A stretch of 64,000 nt of DNA from Physcomitrium patens (Eukaryota > Streptophyta > Bryopsida > Funariales > Funariaceae), in the NCBI RefSeq assembly GCF_000002425.4, contig NC_037264.1:17357391-17421390 (forward strand), given 5' to 3'. Positions 1-11,836 of this stretch are shown piece after piece. The position numbers and the translations under genes were made by a program. The number at the start of each line of letters is the position of its first letter. Position 1 is the stretch's first letter. A model generated the notes under the pieces. It did not search any database and was not told where the DNA came from. It was given only the letters and a program-made list of their open reading frames with translations.

Positions 1-618
1 GAAAATGTATCAGATAGTAGCATTTTTTAGTCCAAATCACGTTTGCGATTAATTATTTTAGCAGTAAACTTTTAATCAGATGACGCCGTGCTGATTCATC
101 TGTGCTTTGCAATAATGTACTTTATATGTTAAAGTTGTCTATACCTTGCCAAATCCTTGGCCTTGAACGAAAAGTATTTTTAGACTACTATGCAGGAATG
201 TGTTTTATAATTCGAAGTAGCAGTTAGGCATCCACCTATGTTCAGGAGGTAGTAAACCAAGGTTTGTTGCTGGCCTTTCTGACTAAAAATCTCGTCAGTA
301 AACCGCTGCTCGGCATTAACCATACTTGTAGGGGTGTCTTATAAAAATCGATATTACTACTTTTCAGAAGTTCTTTATTTTTTGTTCTCTGGCAAAATAA
401 ATAAATAAATAAATCTCTATATCATTTTTCTGAAATAAACGATTTACAGTATGTTCTTCAAAAATATTAATTTTGATGTTTTCAATATTGTCTTTCAAAT
501 ACAATAGTTCGAGTTCTAGTTCTCAGAGACTCTTCCTGAATGTTGTGATAATCTATGAACATGCATTCATGCTGAGAATGAGTGTTTTTATGGATGTGGC
601 ATGTGTACGCAAATGTAG
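1..618 (+). other. Intron of the U1-C gene (3' part), no exon seen
   Basis: The first recognisable U1-C exon starts at 619 with proline-serine of the zinc finger, so the exon(s) encoding the start and the two finger cysteines must lie left of the window. I searched this stretch for a coding segment resembling the usual U1-C N-terminus and saw none. It ends in a TAG acceptor at 616-618. The rest is AT-rich, with a short ATAA run near 395-412. Confidence 0.6.
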
Positions 619-1256
619 CCTTCGGTGAGAAAACAACATTGTGCAGGATACAAGCACAAGGTGAGATGATTTCTCCCTTTTTAGCGCAAGTTATACGTAT
701 GCGGCTGTACTAAGCTGTCTAGCTCTGAATATGTTTTCATAATAGTAGTACCTTACTATGGGCCATTGCTGCTTGTAGTCGGACACACTGGTTGCAGTAG
801 CCTAGCATGGTCAATCATGTTAATGTTTTCATTTATATTTCAGGCAAATGTGCGGCAATACTACCAGCAATTCGAGGAGCAACAGACACAAAGTCTAATT
901 GATCAAAAAGTGAAAGAACATTTAGGGCAGACAGCAGCTGCATTAGCACAACAACAAGTTGGTGGAGCTGTTTATTCACATTTGGCAACTCTAGGAGGCG
1001 GTTACAAGCCAATGGCTGCCCCAGGTCTTTTACGACCTCCCGTGTTGGCAGCTGTACGGCCTCCTGTTCTGCCCCCTCCATCTGGACCTTCTTCAGGTAT
1101 AATTGACCAGCTGTCTTCATACTAAACATGTGGTGTGTCGTGGTTATTAGACGTTTTCAAGAAGTGAAGTAGACACTTCTGTATCCCGACCACATTTTGT
1201 TGCATGTGAAGTCTTACCAAAGGCTGCTACACATCGACCATGGGCCTTTTGTGAGT

Positions 1257-1294
<38 letters not shown>

Positions 1295-2283
1295 CTCGTC
1301 GTATACTGAAGAAGCCTATTTGAAATGCTGGGTAACTCTCCATGTATAGTACATGACTGTATGCTCTATGACAACTGTTCATATAATTTTCTTAATTATG
1401 TGCATATCAGGCTATGGAAGTGGAGCATTACCTTCGTACAGACCTCCAGTGGTTCCACCCCCTGGTGGTAGCTCCAATCAGTATTATAATAATAATGGCC
1501 CCTCACAGTACTCAACCAGCAATGGTGCTCCACAGGTTAATGCAATCCTCTTCTCGCTTTCCGCCACTCTAAGCTAATTTAAGATTCATAAATCAGTCAA
1601 ACTGGCCAGTCTTTTCGTTTCTTTTCCTTCCTTTTCTTCCCATTCCTTTTCTTTTTGGTGGACTTAATGCTTAAAAAGCGGTTAGCTGCAGTAGAAAATT
1701 GGCTGAAGCATTCTCCTGGACTTGGTTTGGCTCTTGTCTGTCAAGTTGGATGGAGCGGACTATAGATAGAGTTAAATACTGTGTTCGATATCACGCATCT
1801 GTTAACTCATTTACTTTCTTGTCACATATACTTTCTTCTCTGGCTTTTTCTTTCATTTTGAACCTTTTGTGGTCATAGAATAGGTGATTTATGGCAACTA
1901 TTCGTGACTGAAAAACTGAAAGATATTTTTCAAAGTGATCCATAAAATATCCGTTTTTTTAAAATTAATTAATTATTTTTATTTATTATTTCTACTTCTT
2001 ATTGTATTGTATTTCAGAATTCTATGTCTCTTTCATGTTCCCTTTATAGTCAATGTCTCAACCTTCAATATGGCTGCAGTACTCGGTGAACAACAGCTTG
2101 GTGCCACAGTCTTACTCTTCAAGTAGCTCGGGTGCTCAGTCTCAGTATATGTCGAGTGCCAATGGAGGGCAGGCTCAGTATCAAACAAGCAGTGGAGGTA
2201 CCCAGCAGCAGCAGTATTCTAATGGACCAACCAGACCTCCAATTTCATCGACATACAATCAGGGGCCCATGTATCAAAGGTAG
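619..2283 (+). CDS. U1 snRNP protein C (U1-C), 3' part of gene, four exons in window
   Basis: U1-C stabilises pairing of U1 snRNA with 5' splice sites in the nucleus. Exons: 619-660, 844-1096, 1411-1535 and a last exon to the TAG at 2281-2283, starting at 2050 or 2080 (both acceptors keep the frame; 2050 has the better pyrimidine tract). Introns are GT..AG and phases agree (0, 1, 0). The 42-nt exon 619-660 encodes PSVRKQHCAGYKHK, which carries both histidines of the U1-type C2H2 finger. The next exon begins ANVRQYYQQFEEQQTQSLID, the plant U1-C signature after the finger. It is followed by a proline-rich stretch and then a Ser/Gln/Tyr-rich tail ending in QGPMYQR. The N-terminal exon(s) lie outside the window. 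The gene converges on the PI31 gene. Identification is firm; the acceptor of the last exon is uncertain. Confidence 0.88.
1259..1294 (+). repeat. Poly(T) tract in U1-C intron
   Basis: Thirty-six consecutive T residues lie in the intron 1097-1410 on the sense strand of U1-C. Confidence 0.95.
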
Positions 2284-4275
2284 AATGGTGTAAGTGAGGT
2301 GAGAACCCTCAGTGTAGAATTGGACTGTTATGGTCTAATTAGTAGACATGCATTTGCCTTGGGACTACTTGGGTCAAATGTGCTCAAAATCACATGCAGC
2401 GAATGGCATTCCACGATCTTTCTTCAGTGACGATGAGTTCAAGGCGTTCCTGGCGGGAAGATGTGGTGCAGGTAGTGTTGTCTGGTAAAAATGTACTTGC
2501 TAAGTTATAGTCAGGTTAATAGTTTTCCTGATGGGCTGACAAACGTTTCATCTTCTTCAAGTCTTAATTGCGTTATGCGGATGTGTTTGTAAGTGATGCC
2601 ACATTATCGGGTATTGAGTTATTCCTACCAGGAAGGAAAGTTTGTGGTAATCATACTACGTTATAACTCTTGTAGATAGTTTAGTTGAATGTCTGTCTAA
2701 CTGGAAAGGTGTGGTCGAGGACAATGGTAACAGATTCGGCACGGAGGTATCTTCGCTTGGTTTCTGTTGAACTTATTTCTGATACTAGCATCTTCATATT
2801 TCATTTGAGTGTGTCTAGCTCGTTTCAAATTACTTCATGGTATCTGAATCATATACTGCGTCATCAAGGCGCCTTGTGAAGGTTTGTTCACTTTGTGATT
2901 ATTGAATTTCGTTTGTAAGGTAAGCAAGGATGTCTTGTGTACCTCGTAAGTTTTAGACCGTTCTAAGTTTATTCTCTGCTAACTTTCACCTCATTACAAT
3001 TATAACTTTCTCTTGTTCTAGTTTGCCCTTCATGGGAAAAATACCACTTACAGTTGGTGATTAAAATTGCATCCGTTTCAGTTCTTTCTGGATTTTGTAT
3101 TTTCGCGAAATTTCACAGGTGGTGGTTCAGATTCCTAGCCGGTACAGTTGTTCCACTATCCTCTTCCCCTTTAGATGCAGTTTATCTTCTGAAATATGGC
3201 TGTTTTTTCTGGGATTGTGTAAAATGTGTTAAAGATAATCTTGTATGTCGAGCAAGAAGGGTCTACCGGCTCGGTATCAATTAAGCCCTGGAGGTTCTCT
3301 GCAGCCGTTATTCCGTTGAACCATACGGTGTCTACTCCATCAACATACAACCAAGGACTTGCTTGTTAAAAGAAGACTGGTGTAAGCAGGATGAGAACTT
3401 AGTCCTGAAAATTGTGTCGATTGAAAAGGAAAGAACGAAAGTTGGAGTTCGAAGTCGCTAGACTTAACGATTATCCTAGAATATAGGTCTCAGCATGTGT
3501 GAATAATCTCTTTTGTAGCTTCCACATCTGTTGACCAATTTGTGACTTCCACAGTTATCTGGTGACTACTTCCTCGCCTGTGAATTTCTTTACATAAGTT
3601 CAATGGTCCACACACAGTGAATTCACTTATCGATACATGTTCAATTAAAATGATTGGAACATTACACTCACGTCGGACATTGTACAGAATGATAAACAAT
3701 TAATGTAGACTTACAGTTGGAACTGCTCTGTTCAGAGCTGTACCCACAGTTAACAGCATAGAAATTTTCCAGTATCCAAGACTGTACAAGCGCCAATTTC
3801 CGAACCAACAATGTATGGTGAAATTGTGTAATCATGCCGTCAATTGCCACAAAGTCCTAAACCATACAATCCAATCTGTTTGTAATGCTATTTTGGAACA
3901 AAGGACCCTTCTCCCTCATTTGATACGTACATAAAATACTATCACTAAGAATTACTCTAGAAAAGCCAACCCAAAAACACTCGTGATATGAACAAATAAT
4001 AAAACTAGATAAACGACGATTATCTATGCTACAAAACCATTGTATTCAGATATCTCTAGTATAACCAACTTGATTTAGATAATATGGAAGTTCTAGAGTT
4101 CTCATCCAGTCTATTCAAAATCCAAAAGTGCAAAAATGCAAAATATCACATATGTATAACAACGAAAATGAGGACGTCGAATCTCTTAGATTCACAGCAT
4201 CTTCGGTCACTTTCGATGCATCATCGCCTAAGACGTCTAGGTCAAAAGGGGTTGTTCATGTACAAGTCCTTTCCT
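2284..4275. other. Convergent intergenic region between U1-C and PI31
   Basis: This holds the 3' untranslated ends of U1-C (+) and PI31 (-). The short ORFs here look unlike protein and I recognise none. The one structured piece is a decayed copy of the last U1-C exon at about 3240-3415, listed separately. Confidence 0.6.
3240..3415 (+). pseudogene. Decayed duplicate of the last U1-C exon and its 3' flank
   Basis: The stretch aligns collinearly with 2140-2320. Shared blocks in the same order are TATGTCGAG, TGGAGGT, ACATACAA, TGGTGTAAG and TGAGAAC, at a nearly constant offset of 1092-1096 bp. The shift of about 4 bp falls where the real exon has its CAG repeat. The copy has lost the reading frame: the part matching the C-terminus reads into TTAA early. 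It looks like an old tandem duplication of the exon plus the start of the 3' UTR, or a relic of an alternative terminal exon. Confidence 0.7.
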
Positions 4276-7200
4276 CTAAGAGTCGTGGAAGTGTTCCAAA
4301 TCGGGGTGACCCCCAGGCGGTCTTCTTGGATTCCTGCAGAACCGATATAAATGCAAACGATTGTGTCCAATTATCTGAACTGGTTAATGATTGAAAATAA
4401 GGATTGTCGAGATCGACAAATAATTCCTTCACTTCTACACCGCAAAACCAGATATCATGTTTTTCACATGGATGCATATATCGTATGAAGCAACAAATAT
4501 CCTCCCGAACAAAACCTACCAACTACTACACGGAGTATTCACACCATATAGGCCAGTTTGAGATAAATTTTGAGTTAAAATCTCCAACCTATCTTCAGGG
4601 CGAGCTATTGCAAACATTGCATGGTACAGAATAATTTAGACAACATCGCCCGTATTTTGATCAAGTGAATATTTCCAACTAGTAGCTAGTCACCGGACTC
4701 CAACATTGGGGAGGTGTCACTTGTTTCAAACCTCTAAAGAAACTCATGCACATGAAGATATAGAAAATTATACATTACCTGGTAAAGCGGTTTGGTTCAA
4801 ACCCTGGAACTCCTGGAGGTCCATAAGGATCAAACCTGGCACCCGGTGGCACTCTGCGAAGCAGAAATTTCGTACAGATTCAGAATCAGTTCATTGTGCT
4901 GTTCAATTCGGCTTACTTTGATAAGCAGACACAATCACAGATAATTCTCCACAGAAAAGTTAGACAGTAGGATTAAATAGAGATGTATATGTAAAGCCCA
5001 CTGTGATAATACTTATTGCTTGAACACAAATTAATGACTTCAGGTTGCCTCAAACCATTTGCTAAAGTAGTCGAATGTTAACAACTCTCACATCTAATCA
5101 GGGCAACCTGATATCTTTTCAGTGACGATGACCAATTAAAGTAGCGAGCCAAACGTTGCTTTAGATTCATTTCGTTTTGAGGATCATGCAGTACTGCTGG
5201 CTAACTATGCTGAACGTTAAATCTAAATATGTTCTGACCAAAGATAAATTGACTTCAGTGTAATCAGATACTGATTATGTATACAAATGTATGAAAATAT
5301 TTTAAGAGGCCATAAAAGGCAAGAAATGATACGTACGAAAAATCACCACCAAAACCAGGTTGCCCTGGTCGAGGTACTCCCACTGGACCCCATCGCGGGT
5401 CATTCGGGCCTGCACAGAGGAACGGCCAGAACCTTATTAGATCATGATCCGTTGGTTGATAGTCATAAGGTCCAACTTAACTTTGTACAAGAAAATAACA
5501 CAAAATAATATTCTGTTGAGGTTAGAAACACATACCAACTAGCATTCCGGGCCCTCCAAAAGGACTCCCGCTGCAATAACCGAGACAATGTTAAAGCGAC
5601 GGTTAAGATAACTGCAATAAACATACGACCTAAAAGTGAGGTGGATAGTTCAGATATAATGTGCCTAGAGGACACTGAAAACTGCACATAATAAGATTGT
5701 GACTGAAAACAACAGACAATATTCGAAACACATTAATCAAGTTGCTATCCTTAACTGCATTGCACCATCAAAACTTCCTTTATACATAGATATAAATAAC
5801 AAACTCTAGAGGGTTTCTTCGACATAAAAAGTCATTTTTTGGGATGTTGTGCTGTGATATGGAAAAACGTGCATGGTACTAGAAAGGTCCCGCGAAACAA
5901 GTTCGCTTACCAAATTTTTGTGTGCATATATTCGCGCGCATGCACAGAAATCCAACTCAGTTTTATAAGAATTTGAAAACTCAGCAGAAGATAAATCAAG
6001 AGAGAATCTCACCCGGGAACGAAGATCCCAGCTCCAGGAGATGGGTAAAGATCGCCCCCATCAAATCCAGGTACTTGAGGATACGAAAACCTGCTTTACA
6101 ACGTGAAAGTACATCTCAAAAGATCCAAATAATGTTTATTGTTTCTTTTGCAAACTTAATAAATACAATAAAAATACCTCTAATAGTTTTCAACCATGAC
6201 TAAAAGCTAACAGGACGCATTTATTATGTAAACAAGCTGATTTAAATACCTGTGATCACCAGGTCGCTGCCGGTCATCCCTGAGTGAAGTACTCATTTCG
6301 GATGACCGTCTATCTCCTGTGGTTGAGTCTGCGCTAACCCTGCCTTCAAAAGGATTTCATATTGATTAACAAGTGCAAACACAACCAGAACTTGAAACAC
6401 TTTTCGTAAAACGACAACAGGTGTACAAGAATACCACAGTATCACGATAAGGCATACTTGACATGCTAATGCAAAGAAAATCACCTACGAAACAATGTCC
6501 ACCACTCTCAGTATAGATAATATGCTAAATTTAGTGCGTGAAGTGGTAAAGGGCGGAAACTAACATTCTTGTAGATGTACTCTCTTTCTTGGGAGAAAGT
6601 TTACTCGAAATGGACAAGTTAACAAGATTCACCAAGCCTTCAAGGTTTGTGTACTGCTGGTTATAACTGCCTGCTGCATCTCCATCAGCTGCATAGAGGG
6701 TTGTCCTGCGATTAAATCGGAAGCACTTGAATTAGAGAGAACGAGCAAATTATAGCTTACCATAAAAATAATAATAACAGAACTGAAAGATGACTAAGGC
6801 GAAAGAGACTTCTGAGAGCCACTTGGATAGAGAAGATTGCAGTAGAAGCTACAAACGTGGGGGGTATATCAACGTTCAAATGTTGTTCACTCAGGTGGCT
6901 GGACAAGGAGAAGACAAAAATACGAAATTGGCAAGAATCTGTAGAGTTGAATAGCAGAAGGAAAAAAAAAAAAACAAAACAAAACAAAACAAAACAAGAC
7001 AAAAACGAAAAAAAAAGACGGAACAAAAAACAAAGAGAAGAGGAGGAGGCCAATTGCTAACTTGATCTCGGCATGCACGGGAGTATCCAATCCCGATGAC
7101 ACTGCATCAACCATGAGAAATTCGCCCATAGCAATGCAATTGACGGTAATTGAAGGCAAGAGATCGGGTTGGCCACTTCCAGAATAACGAAATGAATAGG

Positions 7201-7420
7201 CACCAGGCATCTCATCCCAGCCGTCAATTCCAACCTCGGGCTCGTCCTGCAGGGCGGACAATGGAGCGGAGGAGGGATTAGCCTTGGTGCCGGTGGCAAC
7301 GAGGGAATAGCCATTGGCTAAGAAAGTGGCGTGCAGGGCAAAAGCAGCGCGATCCAAAGCAGATCGAAGAGTGGGACGCGAGGCGCGAATAACGCCCAAG
7401 ACGGCCCCAGTCGTAGACAT
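4276..7420 (-). CDS. PI31-like proteasome regulator (PTRE1 type), 302 aa, eight exons
   Basis: PI31 proteins bind and modulate the 20S proteasome; the plant form is PTRE1. Exons on the minus strand: 7420-7062, 6705-6565, 6339-6250, 6090-6013, 5570-5536, 5409-5337, 4853-4779, 4333-4276. They add up to 909 nt with compatible phases. The ATG at 7418-7420 opens MSTTGAVLGVIRASRPTLRS and exon 1 encodes most of the PI31 N-terminal fold (NGYSLVATG, then VGIDGWDEM). Exon 2 gives YNQQYTNLEGLVNLVNL. Later exons encode the Gly/Pro-rich C-terminal part (GFDGGDLYPSPGAGIF; then PPGARFDPYGPPGVPGFEPN) and end in NPRRPPGGHPDLEHFHDS, the conserved PI31 tail. One exon is only 35 nt. The least certain junction is the donor of exon 2 (6565 chosen because it fits the phase of exon 3). 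Intron 1 holds a (TTTTG)n tract on the sense strand. Confidence 0.88.
6961..7015 (-). repeat. (TTTTG)n / A-rich tract in PI31 intron 1
   Basis: On the plus strand it reads as a run of A followed by about five AAAAC units and degenerate copies, hence TTTTG repeats on the PI31 sense strand. It makes many spurious low-complexity ORFs. Confidence 0.9.
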
Positions 7421-8100
7421 GGTAGACAGACAAAACAGAGGAGAAGAGAAGAGCAGAGTGAGAGGGGCAGAGGAGCTGTGTGCTGTGTTGAGAGGAGGAG
7501 CGAGAGCAGGAGGCAGAAGCCAGAAATAGAAGATGAAGATGATGAAGAAGAAGACGGACACCGGGACGGAGAAGCCAGTTGAGGGAGGGTTGAGGAGTGG
7601 ACGCTGGGGTTGGGATTGAGGCCATCAAACCCACAACATCCTCCCTCCCTCCCTCCCTTCCTTCCTCCCTCCCTCCCTTCCTTCCTCCCTCCTCTTCTTC
7701 CCTGCCAAAGCACAGCACAGCAGCGTGTCACACAGACAGATAAGCGAAATGCCCCACCCCTGCTGGTGCTCCACGATGGACAGAGTTTTTAACAGATGTT
7801 TATCATCCATCCATGAGGACGTAAGCTTGCTATTTTCACCACTCCAACAATGCACCTCAACACCCACAGCCAGCCGGAGACGGGTGGGCGCGGGAATGCG
7901 AGTGCATTTTCATCTTATGGATGGATGTGTATATGCGTGGATGGATGTTGATTCAGGCGACGAATTGGGAAGAGGCTCTGCTACTCGTGCGCAATGGTTG
8001 GGAGGGGGGTTTTACAGTTTTTTAGCATATCTCTACACCTGTTTTCAATAACTTTTGAGAGAATTACGAATTGTGATGTGATCTTCACCTGTTATTAGAG
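7421..8100 (-). promoter_or_regulatory. 5' flank and leader of PI31
   Basis: This is the region immediately upstream of the PI31 ATG, GC-richer than the AT-rich block that follows. It contains the pyrimidine tract at 7640-7703. No clear TATA box stands out. Several long ORFs here are products of the repeat and are not genes. Confidence 0.5.
7640..7703 (+). repeat. (CCCT/CCTT)n pyrimidine tract upstream of PI31
   Basis: Near-pure C/T run of CCCT and CCTT units, about 64 nt, 220-285 bp upstream of the PI31 ATG. On the gene's sense strand it is a GA-rich run, as often found in plant promoters or 5' leaders. Confidence 0.9.
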
Positions 8101-9444
8101 AAGAAGAAAGTAAAAATATTACATGAGTGTTATTTACAATGTATGATTGCACAATCAGAATCAATAAATATCTGTTTTGAAAAGTTTATCATTCTTATTC
8201 ATGTGATTATTGATATTATTTACAGAAGGAGATTTCAGAATCATACGTGAAGAAACTATTCCCACAAACTGCAAGTCTGATCCATCATGTACAAGTTCAT
8301 TTAACTAAGTGTTTTCACAAATGCAGTTGTTTTTATCATCTGACTGCTTAATAGGTTATTATTAGAATGGTAAACCATTAGAAAAATACAGTCTTAGATG
8401 GATAGATATATGTTTAAATATCTGCAGGTTTTCATTTGTATCATGACTTATTTTACAGTTCAATGAGCAGGAATGATTTAATTACAGTACTTGAAGGATG
8501 GTTGAAGTATGATTTGGAATTTGGTACCAAACTGGATACACAAACATACTGCATTGGTGCACTTATTCTAAAGAACTGATTCTTTGAATAAAATGTTTTT
8601 GAGATACAAGCTAAATCAGTGTATATGACATTTATAACAAGTACAAATTTTTGATAAACTATTAACCAGTTGTATATTATTGTATAAATAAATCACTGTA
8701 ATATTTAATATTTTTGAACTAGATAAAATATATATAATATTTAATATTATATATGTATATATATATATATATATATATCTATATATTCTATGGCCTTTTA
8801 GGTATTATTATTAAAGTAACAATATTTTATTCTTATTTTGATGCAAATGTAGAGTTGGGAATATATTTTAAAACTACAATGTGAGATCTTGACGCCTTTT
8901 GTTGCTACAAAAGTTTTTATACTTAAGACATGTTTCAACTAACTCGTTTTAAAATAATTAAGTGTCTATTTGAAATAAAAGTATCGCAATAAATTAGAAC
9001 TTAGCAAGTAAAGTCATATTCTACCGTCTAAGTGGTGTAAATGAATAATATAAGAAATTCTATAAGTATTTTTGGATGTTTCTTTAGTCACTTTGATAAT
9101 TAAAAGCTGATTGCTATGAACATTATGTCAATGTTAAAAGAGTAACATAAAGTGTAAAATATAAACAAAGAAATTTTACTTAAAAGTGACATCACTATTG
9201 TAAAAAAGACAAGGTAGAAATGTGGTTTAAGGTGATTGCATTAAAAATATACAATTCTGGTTTTAAAATCATATGTTAAAGCAAGTTATTGACATAGAAT
9301 AAAATATAATATAATAATTTAATATTTTATATATTTAAAATTTATATAAAAATAATTATAATATTACATTATTATATAAAAATAATAATGTAATATTATA
9401 TATATTTAAAATTATAATTAAATATAATTAAATAAAAACAGCTA

Positions 9445-9483
<39 letters not shown>

Positions 9484-9584
9484 AATGGTTCTTTACAAAT
9501 GTCAATCAAAAAAATCCTAAAATTCCAAAGTAAAGAAATATATCTTAAAAACTTTTACATTTTATTATAGTTGTCTTATATTGT

Positions 9585-9760
9585 AATATATAATATAATA
9601 TAATATAATATATATATTATATTAATATATAATATAATATAATATTAATATATAATATAATATAATATATATATTATATTAATATATAATATAATATAAT
9701 ATTAATATATAATATAATATAATATATATATTATATTAATATATAATATAATATAAAATA
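9585..9760. repeat. 57-bp AT tandem repeat, about three copies
   Basis: The marker ATTATATT recurs at 9616, 9673 and 9730, a spacing of exactly 57 bp. The intervening TA-only sequence is nearly identical in each unit. The unit contains its own inverted symmetry. Confidence 0.85.
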
Positions 9761-10139
9761 TAAAATATATTAATTTTATTATATTTCTAAAATAAATATA
9801 CCTTTATAGTTGTAAAACATATTTTTATTTTTATTTTTTCTATTACAAACTATCTTTTTTAATAATCATCCAAAAATAATCAATAATCTTTAAGAATAAT
9901 CAATATAATTATTTAAAACTATATATTTTTCAAGATTATGCAAAAATAAATAAAATAACTTTGATAATTTTTTTATCTTTCTTAAATTAATATATTTTTA
10001 AACTTTTATATGATATAATTATTTTTGATTAAAAAAATTCACAATAAACTTATTTATTATTTTAATTATATATATATATATATACATATTTATAGCAAAT
10101 TAAATTAAAATCGTAAAAAATAATATATGTATACATATT

Positions 10140-10255
10140 CCATATGAATTGTAGCACCTTAGATGTAGGTAGAAGGATAAATCTAAGGTTTCATGGCTTC
10201 TCTAGGATATCCTTATACACTCCTTTTAAGCCTCAATGAGGCTCAAATTATTTAT
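10140..10255 (+). repeat. Dispersed repeat, copy 1
   Basis: Resembles 25285-25395: both read gaattgtagcacctta-like, then agataaatct, then a cttctctag-like segment, then tacac, then agtgaggct-like, in the same order. Family unknown. Confidence 0.55.
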
Positions 10256-10654
10256 TTTTTAATTTAGTTATTTTTGAGGTAAAACATATTCACTTAATAA
10301 TTAATTATTTGTTTTGTATCTTTAAACCTCCATAACATAATCATAATAACTTACATTTGTATATTTTTCCATGTAATTGGAAAGATAAAAAATAATAATT
10401 TTTTTTTATTAGATAAATACCTAATAAATAAACCATAATTAGTTTTATAGTGAATAATTGCTTTATTGCAATTCTATTATTTTTTTTGTTTTGTTTTGTC
10501 TTTTTGTCTTTTTTTTTTTTTTTTTTCTTATTTTTTTTCTTTAACTTCAAACTATGAATTATAAGTAATTTTTAGTTAATGCTACCTTGTAATTTAGATT
10601 GAGTGATAAAATTTATTCTCACAAAGAATACAATATTAAAGACGTCAATCATTA

Positions 10655-10655
<1 letters not shown>

Positions 10656-10693
<38 letters not shown>
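10656..10693 (+). repeat. Poly(A) tract, 38 nt
   Basis: Thirty-eight consecutive A residues directly left of the minus-strand LTR fragment at 10696. Confidence 0.95.
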
Positions 10694-10695
<2 letters not shown>

Positions 10696-10696
<1 letters not shown>

Positions 10697-10900
10697 AATG
10701 CATTCTTATGCCATTAGAAAAAAATAGATATTTATTTAAAGAAAGTATAATATTAAGATTAGAATGGCTATTGCCAAAGACCATAAGACTAAAGACTTCA
10801 TAATCAAGACTAAGAACAATAAAGGTGTTGAAAAGAGTAAGAAAGGCCTCTCTCGTGCCTCCATATGTACTACCTTTCTATCATTTAGCCTTGTTTTTCT
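10696..10900 (-). repeat. Fragment of the 550-bp gypsy LTR family (- orientation)
   Basis: It aligns with the LTR at 46960-47509. The order is caatgcattctt, then aatggctattgcc, then gactaagac/aataaag, then gaaggc, then gcctccatat, as at 47015-47170. Both ends are decayed; the right limit is approximate. Confidence 0.65.
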
Positions 10901-11316
10901 ATTATATCTTTTTACTAGGCTCTTTAATAATAACATCCATATTTATTTTATTTTTTACCATAAAGTCATATTATCACACGATATCCACCTCTTTTAAATC
11001 TTTGCATCCTTTGGTATATGCCAAATAATCCAAAACTTGTTTGATTCATATTATATTCTCTATACCTTCATTCAAATCTTTTTATATTATTTTTGGTATC
11101 TAAGTCAAAATCACCTTCTTAACATAGAAGTTTTATTTCTTCTACAAGGTTTAATAAGTCTTTATGAACTAAGAACAAGTATCTTATTTTCCATAATTTA
11201 CTTGTCATACTAATTAAATCAATAATCTATTATAAATAAATAGCTAAAAAATATGCTTAATATAAGTCATCTTGATATCATATATTAAAATATATTTGAT
11301 AAGTTTATTACAATTT
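10901..11316. other. AT-rich spacer, nothing recognised
   Basis: AT-rich sequence between the minus-strand LTR fragment and the plus-strand LTR at 11317. The short ORFs here are not protein-like. Confidence 0.5.
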
Positions 11317-11836
11317 TATCATGGAAATGAATATTTATTCTAATAATTAACTATATGACGAAATAGAAATAAGTAAACATAGATTAATTTCATAATAACT
11401 TTTAGAAAAATTTTCTAGAAGCTTTATAGATGCAGTTTTGACTTTACATGTGTTTGTAATTGATTGGTAGGTTAAAATCTTGGTCAATAAGTTGACCACA
11501 TACCACACATGTTGGTAGCTTGTAGAACAAGCTAATTATGTAGCACACATATAGAAAATTTCCTTTGCAAGTCAAGTCAACACATGTTGAAAGTCCTATA
11601 CGACATTGTTACATAACTTTTAGTTAGAGAGTATATATAGAGCCAAGAGTGAAGCCTTCTTCACTCTTCTTAATGCCCTATAAGTTTTTAGTCTTATTTC
11701 AAGACTTTTTAGTACTTTGTCTTTATTAATAGCTATTTTAATTTAATATATTACTATCTTTGAATAAATTTTTAATCTTTTTAAGTGACACAAAAGTCAA
11801 TTGAATTTTCTTTTATTAAGATTCATGTCTTTGATA
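11317..11836 (+). repeat. 5' LTR of decayed gypsy element A
   Basis: This is the reverse complement of the LTR at 50349-50898, with decayed ends (tatcatgga at the left for TGTCACGGA; tttgata at the right for TTGACA). It retains the promoter-proximal block: agagtatatatagagcc, then the repeated cttcttcactcttctt. The tatatata at about 11632 is the probable TATA box. Length about 520 bp against 550 bp for the family. Confidence 0.75.

Larger units (their letters stand above)
8101..10695. other. AT-rich heterochromatin without recognised genes
   Basis: No ORF of protein character. It holds (TA)n runs near 8750-8780 and 9449-9481, an AT satellite at 9585-9760, a dispersed repeat copy at 10140-10255, a T/TTTTG-rich tract near 10475-10545 and an A38 tract at 10656-10693. 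Confidence 0.7.

Noticed and set aside
4256..4522. 88-codon minus-strand ORF over the PI31 3' end
   Set aside because: Overlaps the last PI31 exon in another frame; the spliced exon 4333-4276 gives the conserved PI31 tail instead.
6757..7867. Several long low-complexity ORFs on both strands around the PI31 start
   Set aside because: They come from the A/TTTTG run and the CCCT/CCTT tract; only the frame starting at 7420 on the minus strand matches a family.
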